Assembly: GCA_003134045.1 (NCBI GenBank) | Contig: PLAH01000114.1 | Span: 1 to 40,531, forward strand | Source of the DNA: Gammaproteobacteria bacterium | Lineage (GTDB): Bacteria; Pseudomonadota; Gammaproteobacteria; Steroidobacterales; Steroidobacteraceae | Length of the DNA: 40,531 bases | Direction of reading: 5' to 3' | The notes under the pieces: generated by a model | The model's database searches: none | Seen by the model: only the letters and a program-made list of their open reading frames with translations | Told to the model about the DNA's origin: nothing | Made by a program: the position numbers and the translations under genes | In this document: positions 8,297-17,898 of the stretch, in pieces | How positions within the stretch are numbered: the stretch's first letter is position 1 | Layout of the letters: every line of letters starts with the position of its first letter

Positions 8297-9159
8297 ACCT
8301 GCGCTCTCTTGTAGAGCGCCAGCAACTCGCCCCACGCCCGCTCCGCCTGAGGTTCGTTGTAGATCGGCTTACCGGCCTGCAGCGGCATGTCCTTGACGCA
8401 CCAGCCATGCAGACAGCCCGCATACACCTCGATTTTCGCCGGCAGCTTGGCGCTGTGAAACGCCGCGTCCAGCTGGATCTTGGCATCCGGTTGCTTCTCA
8501 TCGTCGTTGGCCGCGATGCCGAAATAGTATTGCGCCTTGATTTTCGCAACCAGCAGATGCGGACTGTCCGGCTTGTCCGTGACCAAACCGCCGCCGTGAA
8601 ACGAAGCACCGGCGCCGATGCGCGACGGATTCGCGGCAGCCGCCTGCAGCGTCATCGGGCCACCCATGCAATAGCCGAACACCCCCATCTTGGCCTTCTT
8701 GTGCACGGAGGGCTGGGCATCGAGAAAGGCGACATAGGCGACCGAGTCCTGCATGACGGCATCGCTGGTCAGCGGCGCGCGCAGCGCGTCGAGCTTCGCC
8801 CGGTCGGCGGGGTTGCCGAAATCGAAGCCAGGACCGATGCCCGGTGGTTTCGAGGATCGATAGTAGGGATTCGGGACCAGAACCGTGTAGCCATCCGCCG
8901 CCAACCGCTTCGCCATGTCGCGCATCGCCGGACGCAATCCAAACGCGTCGGCGAACAAAATTACCGCGGGCCACTGGCCGCTGCCCTGCGGATGGACCAA
9001 CGCCGCATCGCAGCTCCCGCTCGGCGTGGTGACCTGCACATCCGTATCGACCACGCCACTCGCCGCCGCGCCCGCGGTACCGGCCGCGGCGGTGAGACCG
9101 GCGGCCATGGTCAGCGCGGTAAAGTCCCGGCGCGAAATCGTATTTCGTTCATCGCTCAT
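8293..9159 (-). CDS. Dienelactone hydrolase family protein, Tat-exported
   Basis: The protein has 288 residues. The ATG at 9159 is preceded by GGGAG and gives a twin-arginine signal (SRRDFTALTMAAG, residues 9-21) with an Ala-rich cleavage region near 30-34. The mature part is an alpha/beta hydrolase. The nucleophile elbow is GYCMGG with Cys164 in place of serine, as in dienelactone hydrolases, an Asp lies in ANDDE (219/220), and the His is H251 in CLHGWC. Family members open lactone rings in aromatic degradation, but many exported homologues have unknown esters as substrates. The start overlaps the stop of the LysR-like remnant by ATGA. Confidence 0.88.
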   Translation of the reverse strand: MSDERNTISRRDFTALTMAAGLTAAAGTAGAAASGVVDTDVQVTTPSGSCDAALVHPQGSGQWPAVILFADAFGLRPAMRDMAKRLAADGYTVLVPNPYYRSSKPPGIGPGFDFGNPADRAKLDALRAPLTSDAVMQDSVAYVAFLDAQPSVHKKAKMGVFGYCMGGPMTLQAAAANPSRIGAGASFHGGGLVTDKPDSPHLLVAKIKAQYYFGIAANDDEKQPDAKIQLDAAFHSAKLPAKIEVYAGCLHGWCVKDMPLQAGKPIYNEPQAERAWGELLALYKRAQV

Positions 9160-9381
9160 GCCAACTCCCGGACGGACCCACTGGATTTCCTGGCCCGAGT
9201 ATAGACTTTTGGCGTCCGCTTGGACACATCGGGGGCCGCCGCAAACTCGCCGGAGGGCGCGAAGATCCACTCGCGAAATTGCGCCACCTTGGGCATCGCC
9301 AGAAATGCTGTCGGACACACGAAGTAAAAGGCGAAACCCAACGGCAACGCTGCCGCGGCCGTGCGTTGCAATTCGTAGGGA
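9156..9381 (-). pseudogene. Remnant of a LysR-family regulator (C-terminal end only)
   Basis: An open frame of about 75 codons with no convincing start (an in-frame TTG lies at 9371) reads PLGFAFYFVCP followed by PKVAQFREWIFAPSGEFA. This resembles the last strand and helix of the effector-binding domain of GcvA-like LysR regulators. The helix-turn-helix and most of the effector domain are missing. The upstream end abuts the stop codon of the sensor kinase at 9382, so the N-terminal part was probably lost by deletion. The frame ends in an ATGA overlap with the hydrolase start. The identification rests on about 35 residues; a short leader peptide is the alternative. Confidence 0.5.
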
Positions 9382-12300
9382 CTACGCCCGGCGATCGACC
9401 CGTTCGGGTGAGCCCGGATCGCTGCGCCGGTCCGTCCAGCGCGCGACGGCGGCGGACAGATCGGCCGGATTGACGGGCTTGCTCAGGTAGTCGCTCATCC
9501 CCGCTTCGAGGCAGCGCTCACGGTCGCCGCGCATCGCGTTCGCGGTCATCGCCACGATGGGAACCAGTGGATTGAGGACGCCGCTGGCGCGGTCGCGGAT
9601 GCGCCGCGTTGCCTCGAATCCGTCCATCACCGGCATCTGGCAGTCCATGAGCACGAGATCGAAACGCATGTGGCGCAGCGCCTCGATCGCCTCTTCGCCG
9701 TTGGCGACGATCTCGACGTCGATGCCAAGTTTCGCCAGCAGCTTCTGCGCCACCAATTGGTTGACCGAATTGTCTTCGGCCAGCAACACTTTGAGCGACG
9801 ACGGCTGCACGCTCCCGGGCGGGTGCGGTGCGCCGGCCCGCGGCGCCTCGGGCGTCGCACCGTCTTTGGCGCCGCTGCTGCCGCGGACCGCGAGCGCCAG
9901 CATCAATCCGTCGAGCAGCAGCGATTCGTGCACCGGCTTGTCCACCGATACGGCGAACAGTCCCGGCTCGCCGTGCATGGACTCCGACCCCAGCGTCTGC
10001 AAACACACGAGCACGGTATCGCGGAGGTCCGACGAGCGCCGGATTTCCCGCCCGAGTCCGGCGCCACCGTTGCCCGGCATGTGCAGGTCGATGATCGCCG
10101 CGCTGAACGGGTCGCCCGCGCGGGCCGCCGCCTGCATCATTTGCAGTGCGCGCTCACCGCTCTGCGCCTCTTCGCAGCGACAGCTCCACTTGCGGAGCAG
10201 CTTGGTAACCGCCAACCGGCTCAAGGCATGGTCGTCCACCACCAGCACATGCGCTCCGAACAGATCGGGTGCATCCGGCTCCACCTGCCCCTCGCCCGAC
10301 GGGGCCTCGAGAATGACGGTGAAGTCGAAGGTCGTTCCCTCGTTCACAGCCGACTCGACGTTGATGAGTCCGCCCATCAGGCCGACCAGCTGCCGCGATA
10401 TGGACAGTCCAAGGCCGGTGCCGCCGTACTGCCGCGTGGTCGACCCGTCGACCTGCGAAAACGCCGTGAACACGCCGCGAATCTTATCGGCCGGAATGCC
10501 GATCCCGGTATCGATGACCGACAGCCGCAGCGCCGCGCCGCGCGCCGTCAAATCCAGACATGAAACGTTCAAGGTCACGCCGCCGCGATGCGTGAACTTG
10601 ATGGCATTCGAGCCGAGATTCAGCAACACCTGACGCAGCCGCCCAGGATCTCCACGCACGGCGTTCGGCACCGCCGGATCGATGATGGCCACCAGTTCGA
10701 GGCGCTTGTCGCGCGCGCTCAGCGCCAGCATGTCGGCGACTTCCTCGACCAGCGCCCGCAGCTCGAAGTCGACGGATTCCAACTCGAGCTTGCCGGCCTC
10801 GATCTTCGAGAAATCGAGAATATCGTTGATGACGCTCAACAGCGTCGAGCCGCTGTTTTGCACGATCTGCACGTACTTGCGCTGCTCCGCGCTCAAATCC
10901 TTGTCCAGCAACAAGCCCGTCATGCCGATGATGGCATTCATGGGGGTGCGGATTTCGTGGCTCATGTTCGCCAGGAATTCGCTCTTCGCGCGGGTCGCGG
11001 CTTCCGCCCGGGTCCTCGCCTCGGTCTGTTCCGTAATGTCGAGGTACGTGCCCATCGCGCGCGTCGGCACGCCGCGCGCGTCGCGGGCGGCCACGTTGAG
11101 CGATCGATCGATCCATAAATAACGCCCATCGGCGTGGCGCATGCGTACCGTGGCGCGATGACTCAGCAAGTCGTCCGCCAGCACTCGCCTGGCTTGAGTC
11201 AGGATATCCCCCCGGTCATCGGGGTGCATCAGCGCCTGCACCGAGTTTATCGTCATCGGCACGCCCGGTTCCAGACCGAACAGCGCCCGCGTGCGCGCAT
11301 CCATGTGCACGCTGCCGTCGCGCAGGTTCGCGTCCACGAAACCCAGGTTGGCGACCGAGACCGCTCGCTCCAACCGTTCCCGCTGCATCTGCAAGACCTG
11401 TTCGTTCTCGCGAATGGCCGTCACGTCCGTATCGATCCAACTGCAACCGGTGATGCGCCCCGCATCGTCGACCAGTGGCGCGATTTGCGCCTGGACGATG
11501 AATTTTTGCCCGTCCTTGCGATACTTGACGAGTTCCGCAGTGATCTTCTCGCCGCGCAGGATGGCCGCCTCGAGCCGCTCGAGTTGTTCCGGATCCGTAT
11601 CCGGCCCGGCACACAGCGCGGCCAGCGGCCGCCCCAGCACTTCGCTCGCCTCATAGCCGCTCATTTCCGAGAAACCGCGGTTGACCCACTCGATTTTCCC
11701 GAGCAGATCGAACAGCAGAATGCCGTTGCTGGTCCGTCGCGTCACTTCCGCGAGGCGCGCGACCACGAACTTTTCGCGCTTCAGGCGTGACGTCGTGGCG
11801 CGCAGTTGCACGAGCAGGGGTCGAAAGACACCCACCGCCGCGGCGCAGATGGCCAACACCAGGACCAGCATGAACTTGAACGGCATCCACGCCATCTGCG
11901 AGTCGTGCGCAACCCGTGCCTGCATGAGCGTGGCCGTGAGACGGTTCATGCGCGTCATCCAGTCTTGCTGCGCCAAGCTCAAGCGGGACTCGAAGTTCGG
12001 CGGCGCCGGCGCCGCATCTCCCGCGAGTCCGATCGTTCCCAACGCGGTCAGCCGGGCAAGTTCGGGCTCCGCCGCACGCAGTTCCTGCTGCACGTCCGGC
12101 GTCCCCGTCAGATGAGTCCACTCAGAGCCATTGCCGGACATGAGCTGGTCCTCTGCCTGGCTGATCTGAACCATGACCTCGCCGAGTTCGTCGCGTATCC
12201 CGGGATCGCGTACGTGCTGAATCAACAGCAACCGCGCATCGCCGGCGAGTCGCTGACCCAGCAACCGCTGCCGGCTCGCCGTGAATATCGCCTCGACGCC

Positions 12301-12474
12301 CCAGCCGGGCTGACGCAGTCGCACGTACTGATACCACAGCGCACCGCCGAACGCGGTGAGCACCACCACGATGGTCACGATGAGCGTGCGCCGGACGCCG
12401 GATTCCATCGATTCCGAGTCAGACTCGTCGGCATCGCGTCGGATCCCCGGAAAGTACGGAGCATGTGGCGGCAT
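9382..12474 (-). CDS. Hybrid sensor histidine kinase with PilJ-type sensor, two PAS, two receiver domains
   Basis: This 1030-residue membrane protein has transmembrane segments at about 30-48 and 200-217. Between them lies a periplasmic helical domain of the PilJ N-terminal type (ASRQRLLGQRLAGDARLLL). Then come two PAS domains (about 240-355 and 365-485), HisKA with the phospho-acceptor in FLANMSHEIRTP (His506), and HATPase_c with NAIKF, DTGIGIP and GGTGLGLSI. Two receiver domains follow (phospho-Asp D796 in IIDLHMP and D944 in LVLMDCQMP). The protein ends right after the second receiver with no Hpt domain, so a separate phosphotransferase is expected (inference). No response-regulator gene is adjacent. 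The start at 12474 has a weak ribosome-binding site; Met23 is an alternative. Confidence 0.9.
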   Translation of the reverse strand: MPPHAPYFPGIRRDADESDSESMESGVRRTLIVTIVVVLTAFGGALWYQYVRLRQPGWGVEAIFTASRQRLLGQRLAGDARLLLIQHVRDPGIRDELGEVMVQISQAEDQLMSGNGSEWTHLTGTPDVQQELRAAEPELARLTALGTIGLAGDAAPAPPNFESRLSLAQQDWMTRMNRLTATLMQARVAHDSQMAWMPFKFMLVLVLAICAAAVGVFRPLLVQLRATTSRLKREKFVVARLAEVTRRTSNGILLFDLLGKIEWVNRGFSEMSGYEASEVLGRPLAALCAGPDTDPEQLERLEAAILRGEKITAELVKYRKDGQKFIVQAQIAPLVDDAGRITGCSWIDTDVTAIRENEQVLQMQRERLERAVSVANLGFVDANLRDGSVHMDARTRALFGLEPGVPMTINSVQALMHPDDRGDILTQARRVLADDLLSHRATVRMRHADGRYLWIDRSLNVAARDARGVPTRAMGTYLDITEQTEARTRAEAATRAKSEFLANMSHEIRTPMNAIIGMTGLLLDKDLSAEQRKYVQIVQNSGSTLLSVINDILDFSKIEAGKLELESVDFELRALVEEVADMLALSARDKRLELVAIIDPAVPNAVRGDPGRLRQVLLNLGSNAIKFTHRGGVTLNVSCLDLTARGAALRLSVIDTGIGIPADKIRGVFTAFSQVDGSTTRQYGGTGLGLSISRQLVGLMGGLINVESAVNEGTTFDFTVILEAPSGEGQVEPDAPDLFGAHVLVVDDHALSRLAVTKLLRKWSCRCEEAQSGERALQMMQAAARAGDPFSAAIIDLHMPGNGGAGLGREIRRSSDLRDTVLVCLQTLGSESMHGEPGLFAVSVDKPVHESLLLDGLMLALAVRGSSGAKDGATPEAPRAGAPHPPGSVQPSSLKVLLAEDNSVNQLVAQKLLAKLGIDVEIVANGEEAIEALRHMRFDLVLMDCQMPVMDGFEATRRIRDRASGVLNPLVPIVAMTANAMRGDRERCLEAGMSDYLSKPVNPADLSAAVARWTDRRSDPGSPERVDRRA

Positions 12475-12544
12475 ATCGGAGTTGGTCCTGTTGATGGGCC
12501 GGATACTCCCCCTGAGCGAAGCCCGGCGCGAGGACGCAGTTCAC

Positions 12545-12561
12545 TATGCGATGCGCATAGG
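12545..12561. other. Small inverted repeat in the kinase 5' leader
   Basis: CTATGC and GCATAG flank a 5-base loop in the 143-base gap between murI and the kinase gene. It may be an operator or the leader hairpin of the kinase transcript. No promoter can be placed with confidence. Confidence 0.3.
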
Positions 12562-12617
12562 GCATTGACACGGCGTTCGCATCGTCGCGCATCGCGGCAA
12601 TCGCGCCGTGCGGCACC

Positions 12618-13487
12618 TCAAAGATCGATGATTTCGATATCGCCGACGCGCAGCGTCGTCCCCAGGAATATACCGCTGACGCGGGCAAATCGCGCTGCAC
12701 CATCGGTCGCCAGCCAGCGGACCGTCCCCTGCGTGTGGCCGCTCCCGGTCCGTGCGGGAAGCCGCCGCGCAACCGCGGCCGCCGTGGTCGCCGCCGAGTC
12801 GACGATGTGCACCGTCACCGGCAACACCCTGCGCAGCACGGCGGCAAGGGCCGGAAAGTGAGTGCAGCCCAGCACCAACGTATCGGGAACTTCCGCGGCG
12901 GGCGCAGCCGGTGCGGTAGCCGAAAAAATCGGGTCGAGATAACGGTGCGCCACCGCTTCGGCGATCGGTCCCTCGATCCAACCCTCTTCGGCCATCGCAA
13001 CGAACAGGGAACACGGCGCCGCCGTTACCCGGGCAGCACCGTTCAAGCGCTGAATCGCTGCCTGATACGCGCCGGCGGCGATGGTAGCTTCGGTGCCGAT
13101 GACCGCGATGTGTTGCGAGCCCGAGACCGCTACCGCGGCGGCCGCGCCCGGCTCGATGACGCCGATGACGGGAATGTCGGGATACCGCCGCCGCAGCGCA
13201 TCGAGGGAGAATGCAGACGCCGTATTGCAGGCGACCACCAGGCAGCGGATGCCCCGCACCCACAACGCCTCGGCGCACTGCAGCGAATAGCGTTCCACGG
13301 TTTCAGGACTCTTCGTCCCGTACGGCAGCCGGGCCGTGTCGCCCAGGTAAATGAAATCCTCCGCCGGCAGCGCGTCCCGCAGCGCACGCAGCACCGTGAG
13401 CCCTCCGACGCCCGAATCGAACACTCCGATGGGTGCGGGCACTGCGCCCGATGCATCGATCGGTGCCCCGCTGCCCTGCGTACTCAT
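12618..13487 (-). CDS. murI: Glutamate racemase
   Basis: This 289-residue enzyme interconverts L- and D-glutamate to supply D-Glu for peptidoglycan precursors in the cytoplasm. The signature motifs are intact: GVFDSGVGGLTVLRAL near residue 21, LGDTARLPYG, and the two catalytic cysteines C87 (VACNTAS) and C208 (LGCTHFP). It has an Ala/Pro-rich N-terminal extension of about 18 residues and a short Ala/Pro insertion at 188-199 before the second cysteine. It lies 31 bases downstream of lysS on the same strand, so it may share that transcript. Confidence 0.96.
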   Translation of the reverse strand: MSTQGSGAPIDASGAVPAPIGVFDSGVGGLTVLRALRDALPAEDFIYLGDTARLPYGTKSPETVERYSLQCAEALWVRGIRCLVVACNTASAFSLDALRRRYPDIPVIGVIEPGAAAAVAVSGSQHIAVIGTEATIAAGAYQAAIQRLNGAARVTAAPCSLFVAMAEEGWIEGPIAEAVAHRYLDPIFSATAPAAPAAEVPDTLVLGCTHFPALAAVLRRVLPVTVHIVDSAATTAAAVARRLPARTGSGHTQGTVRWLATDGAARFARVSGIFLGTTLRVGDIEIIDL

Positions 13488-13518
13488 CGATGCCCGCCGG
13501 CCCGTGCGGCGCGGTCGA

Positions 13519-15003
13519 TCAAAACTCCGGACGCATGTGTGGGAACAGCAGCACGTCGCGTATCGAGGGGGAATTGGTGAACAGCATCACCATCCGATCC
13601 ACCCCCAACCCCAAGCCCGCGGTGGGCGGCATGCCGTATTCGAGAGCCCTTACGTAGTCCGCATCGTAGTACATGGCTTCCTCATCGCCCGCATCCTTGC
13701 GGTCGACCTGATCCTTGAAGCGCTGCGCCTGGTCTTCGGCGTCGTTCAATTCGGAGAACCCATTGGCTAGTTCGCGGCCGCCGACGAAAAACTCCCAGCG
13801 GTCGGTGATGAACGGGTCGTCGTCATTGCGCCGCGACAAGGGCGATACTTCGGCCGGATACGCATAGGCGAACGTCGGCTGCAGCAGGGTGTGTTCGCCG
13901 GTCTTCTCGAAGATCTCGATTTGCAGTTTCCCGGCACCGTCGCCCGCTTTGTACGGGATCTTCATCTGATCGCACACCCGCCGCAGATACGTCGCATCGC
14001 GTATTGACATCGGATCGATTTCGGGGTTGTTGGCCAAAATGATTTCCTCGATGGTCATGCGAGCGAAGCTCTTCGACAAATCGTATTCGCTGCCTTGATA
14101 GGCCAGGATGCGCGTGCCCAGCAGCGTATCGGCCAGCCCCTGGAACAGAGTCTCGATCAGCTGCATGAGGTCGTGGTAGTCGGCATACGCCTGGTACAGC
14201 TCGAGCATCGTGAACTCGGGGTTGTGCTGGGTCGACACTCCCTCGTTGCGAAAGTTGCGGTTGATCTCGTACACCCGTTCGAAGCCGCCCACCGTGAGGC
14301 GCTTCAAGTAGAGCTCGGGCGCAATCCGCAAATACATGTCGACATCGAGCGCATTGTGGTGCGTCTTGAACGGACGGGCCGCCGCGCCGCCCGGAATGGG
14401 ATGCAGCATGGGCGTTTCCACTTCCAGAAATCCGCGGGTGTCGAGAAACGCGCGCAGGTAGCTCACGATGCGCGAGCGTGTCTCGAACACCCGCCGCGTT
14501 TCCTCGTTCATGATGAGATCGACATAACGGCGGCGATAGCGCATCTCGGTGTCGGCGATGCCATGCCACTTGTCCGGCAGCGGCCGCAGCGACTTGGTCA
14601 GCAATACCAGCCGGTCGACGCGTACCGACAGCTCGCCGGTTCTGGTCTTGAACAGCATGCCGTGTGCGCCGACGATATCGCCCACATCCCAGGTCTTGAA
14701 GTCGTCGTAGACACCGCCGAGAGTCTCGCGCTGCAGGAACACCTGGATCGCACCGCTCGAATCCTCGAGTTTGGCGAAGCTCGCCTTGCCCATGACGCGC
14801 TTGGCGCGCATGCGCCCGGCCACGCTCACCTGCACCGGATTCGCCTCCAAGACTTCCGGGCTGTTCTCGCCGTAGGCGCCGAGCAAGTGACCGGCCAGGG
14901 CGCTGCGGCGAAAGTCGTTCGGAAACGCGTTGCCGCGCTCGCGCAGTTTCGCGAGCTTCGCACGCCGCTCGGCAATCAAGTGGTTCTCGTCGTTGTCGCT
15001 CAT
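13519..15003 (-). CDS. lysS: Lysyl-tRNA synthetase, class II
   Basis: The 494-residue protein charges tRNA-Lys. An N-terminal OB-fold anticodon-binding domain covers about residues 55-160. The class II catalytic core shows motif 2 ([20 protein letters not shown]) and motif 3 ([14 protein letters not shown] near the C-terminus). The ATG at 15003 is chosen over an in-frame TTG one codon upstream because it shares one base with the prfB stop (TGATG), the classical prfB-lysS junction also present in E. coli. The length fits the bacterial family (about 500). Confidence 0.97.
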   Translation of the reverse strand: MSDNDENHLIAERRAKLAKLRERGNAFPNDFRRSALAGHLLGAYGENSPEVLEANPVQVSVAGRMRAKRVMGKASFAKLEDSSGAIQVFLQRETLGGVYDDFKTWDVGDIVGAHGMLFKTRTGELSVRVDRLVLLTKSLRPLPDKWHGIADTEMRYRRRYVDLIMNEETRRVFETRSRIVSYLRAFLDTRGFLEVETPMLHPIPGGAAARPFKTHHNALDVDMYLRIAPELYLKRLTVGGFERVYEINRNFRNEGVSTQHNPEFTMLELYQAYADYHDLMQLIETLFQGLADTLLGTRILAYQGSEYDLSKSFARMTIEEIILANNPEIDPMSIRDATYLRRVCDQMKIPYKAGDGAGKLQIEIFEKTGEHTLLQPTFAYAYPAEVSPLSRRNDDDPFITDRWEFFVGGRELANGFSELNDAEDQAQRFKDQVDRKDAGDEEAMYYDADYVRALEYGMPPTAGLGLGVDRMVMLFTNSPSIRDVLLFPHMRPEF

Positions 15004-16098
15004 CAAAGTCCCTGCTTTAGGCTGGCCTGCATGAATTGATCGAGAGCGCCATCGAGCACCGCGGTGGTGTTGCCGACTTCGACTCCCGTGCGCAAATCCT
15101 TGATGCGCGACTGATCCAAGACGTAGCTGCGGATTTGATTGCCCCAGCTTACATCGGATTTCGAATCCTCGAGCACCTTGGCGGCCGCGTTACGCTTGTT
15201 GAATTCGAGTTCGTACAGTTTGGCTTTCAGTTGTTTCATCGCGGTCGAGCGGTTCTTGTGCTGACTGCGTTCGCTCTGGCAGGCGACCGCGATGCCGGTC
15301 GGTATGTGCGTGATGCGCACCGCGGATTCGGTCTTGTTCACATGCTGTCCGCCGGCGCCGCTCGAGCGGTACACATCCGTGCGCAGATCCGCCGGATTGA
15401 TCTCGATGTCGATGTCATCGTCCACCTCCGGCGAGACGAACACCGAGGCGAACGAGGTATGGCGGCGATTCCCGGAATCGAACGGCGACTTGCGCACCAG
15501 CCGATGCACGCCGGTCTCGGTGCGCAGCCAACCGTAGGCATAATCGCCCGTCATGCTGATGGTCGCGCCCTTGATGCCCGCCACTTCGCCGTCGCTCTGA
15601 TCGATGATTTCGGTCTTGATGCCGTGGCTGTCCGCCCACTTCAAATACATGCGCAGCAGCATCGCGGCCCAGTCCTGGGCTTCGGTACCGCCCGCGCCCG
15701 CTTGAATGTCGAGAAAGGCACTGTGCGAGTCCATCTTGCCGGGAAACATGCGCTGGAATTCGAGGCGCTCGACGATGGCGGCCAAGCCGCTGACATCGGT
15801 CTCGATCTCGTCGGCCGCGCGGCTGTCGGCCTCTTCGGCGGCGAGTTCCAGCAGTTCGTCGGCATCGCGCAAGCCGCGCGTCAGCCGGTCCAAACTGTCG
15901 ACGACCGATTCGAGTTTTGCGCGTTCGCGGCCCAGTTCCTGTGCGCGATCCGCATTGTCCCAAATGCCCGGCTGTTCGAGCTCGCGGGTTACTTCCTGGA
16001 GGCGTTCGTGCTTGTTATCGTAATCAAAGATACCTCCTCAAGGAGTCGGCGCGCTCCTCGAGATCTTTGATGAATCGTTTGAGTTGATTGATTTCCAT
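15003..16098 (-). CDS. prfB: Peptide chain release factor 2, needs +1 frameshift
   Basis: Release factor 2 ends translation at UGA and UAA. The coding region is in two frames: 24 codons from ATG 16098 to CTT, then an in-frame TGA at 16026-16024. A +1 shift skips base 16026 and continues as DYDNKHERL to the stop at 15003, giving 364 residues in all. The main frame has the stop-codon recognition motif SPF (VRKSPFDSG) and the catalytic GGQ ([11 protein letters not shown]). The shift is autoregulatory: low RF2 favours frameshifting (established for E. coli prfB). It starts 25 bases downstream of recJ and overlaps lysS by one base. Confidence 0.97.
16024..16038 (-). promoter_or_regulatory. prfB: prfB programmed +1 frameshift site
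   Basis: On the minus strand the site reads AGGAGG, then TAT, CTT and TGA. The internal Shine-Dalgarno-like AGGAGG lies three bases ahead of the slippery CTT, and the stop is TGA followed by T. This matches the known prfB recoding signal in order and spacing. It explains why the protein is split between two reading frames and shows that the break is not a sequencing error. Confidence 0.95.
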
Positions 16099-16123
16099 AA
16101 GCCGGCAATTTTACCACAGATGC

Positions 16124-17893
16124 TCACGTGAGCTTTAAGTGCTGACAGTTGAGCTGCACGCTCTCGGCGCCGCGGTAGTCGTTCACTTCGAGCCGGTAGG
16201 CGACGCGCATCTGCCTGCCGGGACGGACGGCTTCCTCGGTGGCGCCGCCGATGTAGCCGAAGGCGATGGCATCGACGCCGCGCGCGCCGGCATTCGCGGC
16301 GCTCATGCCCACCCCCGGGCGCGCGCTCACGCCCACGTCCCCGCTCGCGATCGTGCTTGCCAGCGGCTCGAGCTGCAATTTCAGATGTTTGCTGCCGACC
16401 ACGCGCAGGCCGAGGATCCTGAAGTCGCCATCGAATACCGGCTCGGGAAAGCCCTGACCCCACGGCCCGCCGCTGCGCAACACCCGGGCGGTAGCCACGC
16501 AAAGCTCAGCCGCCTCGAGCTCGCCGTCCGAATGCACGATGCCGGTCAGCGTCTCCGGGTCCGCGCGCGCGGCGACTTCGGCGGCGAACGCCGAGCGAAA
16601 CCGCCCCAGATCGGCTTCGGCCAGCGTCATGCCCGCGGCCATCGCGTGGCCGCCGAATTTGGCGATGAGGCCCGGGTGGCGGGTCGCGATGCTGTCCAAT
16701 GCATCGCGTATGTTCACGCCGGAAATGGAACGCGCCGAGCCGCGCAGCAAGCCGTCCTCGGCGCGCGCGAACGCGATCACCGGCCGGTGCAGCCGGTCCT
16801 TGATCCGGCCCGCGACCAACCCGACCACGCCCTGATGCCAGCTCTCCTCGAAGAGACACAGTCCCAGCGGCTGGTTGCCCGACTCGACGCTGACCGCCGC
16901 AACGATGTCGACCGCCTCGATCTGCATGCGCTGCTCGATTTCGCGCCGCTCCTCGTTGAGCCGGCCGAGCTGGCCGGCCAACTGCGCCGCCTCGGCCGCA
17001 TCGTCCGCCAGCAAACAGGCAATCCCGATGCTCATGTCGGTGAGGCGCCCCGCGGCGTTCAAGCGCGGCGCCACGGCGAATCCAAGATCGGCTGCGGTCA
17101 GCTGCTCGAGCCGTCGCCCCGCCGATTCGAGCAACGCGCGAATGCCCGGCACGCAGCGGCCGGCACGAATGCGGCGCAGACCCTGCGCCACCAGGATTCG
17201 GTTGTTGCGGTCGAGCGCGACCACGTCGGCGACGGTGCCGAGCGCCACCAGATCGAGCAGGTCCGCGGCGCGAAATTCCGGCACGCCCAGCTCTCGCGCC
17301 AGCGCCGCCATCACATAGAAGGCAACGCCGACGCCGGCCAGCGCCGGGCTCGCGAATGCGGAACCCGCGAGATTCGGATTCACGATGGCATCCGCACGCG
17401 GCAAGACGGCGCCCGGCAGATGATGATCGGTCACGAGCACGCGAATGCCCAGAGCGTGCGCCGCGTCCACGCCCTCGACGCTCGATATCCCGTTGTCCAC
17501 CGTAACGATCAACGACGGCTGGCGCGTCGCCGCCAACGCGACGATCTCAGGCGTCAAACCGTAACCGAAACGGAATCGATTGGGCACCAGAAAATCGACG
17601 TGCGCAAATTTCATCGAGCGCAAGGCACGCACCACCAGCGCGCTGCTCGTGGCACCGTCGGCATCGAAATCCCCCACCACGAGCACACGCCCCTGGCGGT
17701 GCATGCTCAGCAGCCGCACCGCCGCCTCCACGCCCTCGAGCGAACTCACCGGCAGCAGCCGTTCGAGCGACAGATCGAGTTCCTCGCTGCGGGAAACGCC
17801 GCGCGCCGCATACACCCGCCGCAATACCGGATGCAGACCGCCGAGATCCAATGACGCTCCGGCCGGCCGACGCCGAATCTCACTGAATCCCAT
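16124..17893 (-). CDS. recJ: Single-stranded-DNA-specific exonuclease RecJ
   Basis: This 589-residue 5'-3' exonuclease of the DHH family works in recombination and mismatch repair. The metal-binding motifs are visible: VGDFDADGATS (D75, D77), TVDNGIS (132-138) and VTDHHLPG with D156-H157-H158. The DHHA1 region carries KFGGHAMAAGM. Family proteins run about 560-580 residues; the extra length here is an Ala/Gly-rich insertion at about 511-539, just before DAIAFGY in the OB-like C-terminal domain. The start lies 5 bases after the stop of the RpfE-like gene, so the two are cotranscribed, and prfB follows. Confidence 0.96.
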   Translation of the reverse strand: MGFSEIRRRPAGASLDLGGLHPVLRRVYAARGVSRSEELDLSLERLLPVSSLEGVEAAVRLLSMHRQGRVLVVGDFDADGATSSALVVRALRSMKFAHVDFLVPNRFRFGYGLTPEIVALAATRQPSLIVTVDNGISSVEGVDAAHALGIRVLVTDHHLPGAVLPRADAIVNPNLAGSAFASPALAGVGVAFYVMAALARELGVPEFRAADLLDLVALGTVADVVALDRNNRILVAQGLRRIRAGRCVPGIRALLESAGRRLEQLTAADLGFAVAPRLNAAGRLTDMSIGIACLLADDAAEAAQLAGQLGRLNEERREIEQRMQIEAVDIVAAVSVESGNQPLGLCLFEESWHQGVVGLVAGRIKDRLHRPVIAFARAEDGLLRGSARSISGVNIRDALDSIATRHPGLIAKFGGHAMAAGMTLAEADLGRFRSAFAAEVAARADPETLTGIVHSDGELEAAELCVATARVLRSGGPWGQGFPEPVFDGDFRILGLRVVGSKHLKLQLEPLASTIASGDVGVSARPGVGMSAANAGARGVDAIAFGYIGGATEEAVRPGRQMRVAYRLEVNDYRGAESVQLNCQHLKLT

Positions 17894-17898
17894 GCAAC

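Noticed and set aside
8128..9204. Plus-strand frame opposite the dienelactone hydrolase
   Set aside because: Arg/His/Gln-rich composition typical of antisense frames; the hydrolase has intact catalytic residues.
12419..12772. Possible small minus-strand gene across the murI-kinase gap
   Set aside because: It overlaps the conserved murI C-terminus and the kinase start in another frame and shows no family resemblance.
16139..17854. 571-codon plus-strand open frame opposite recJ
   Set aside because: It is a GC-rich antisense shadow of recJ with no recognisable family features.
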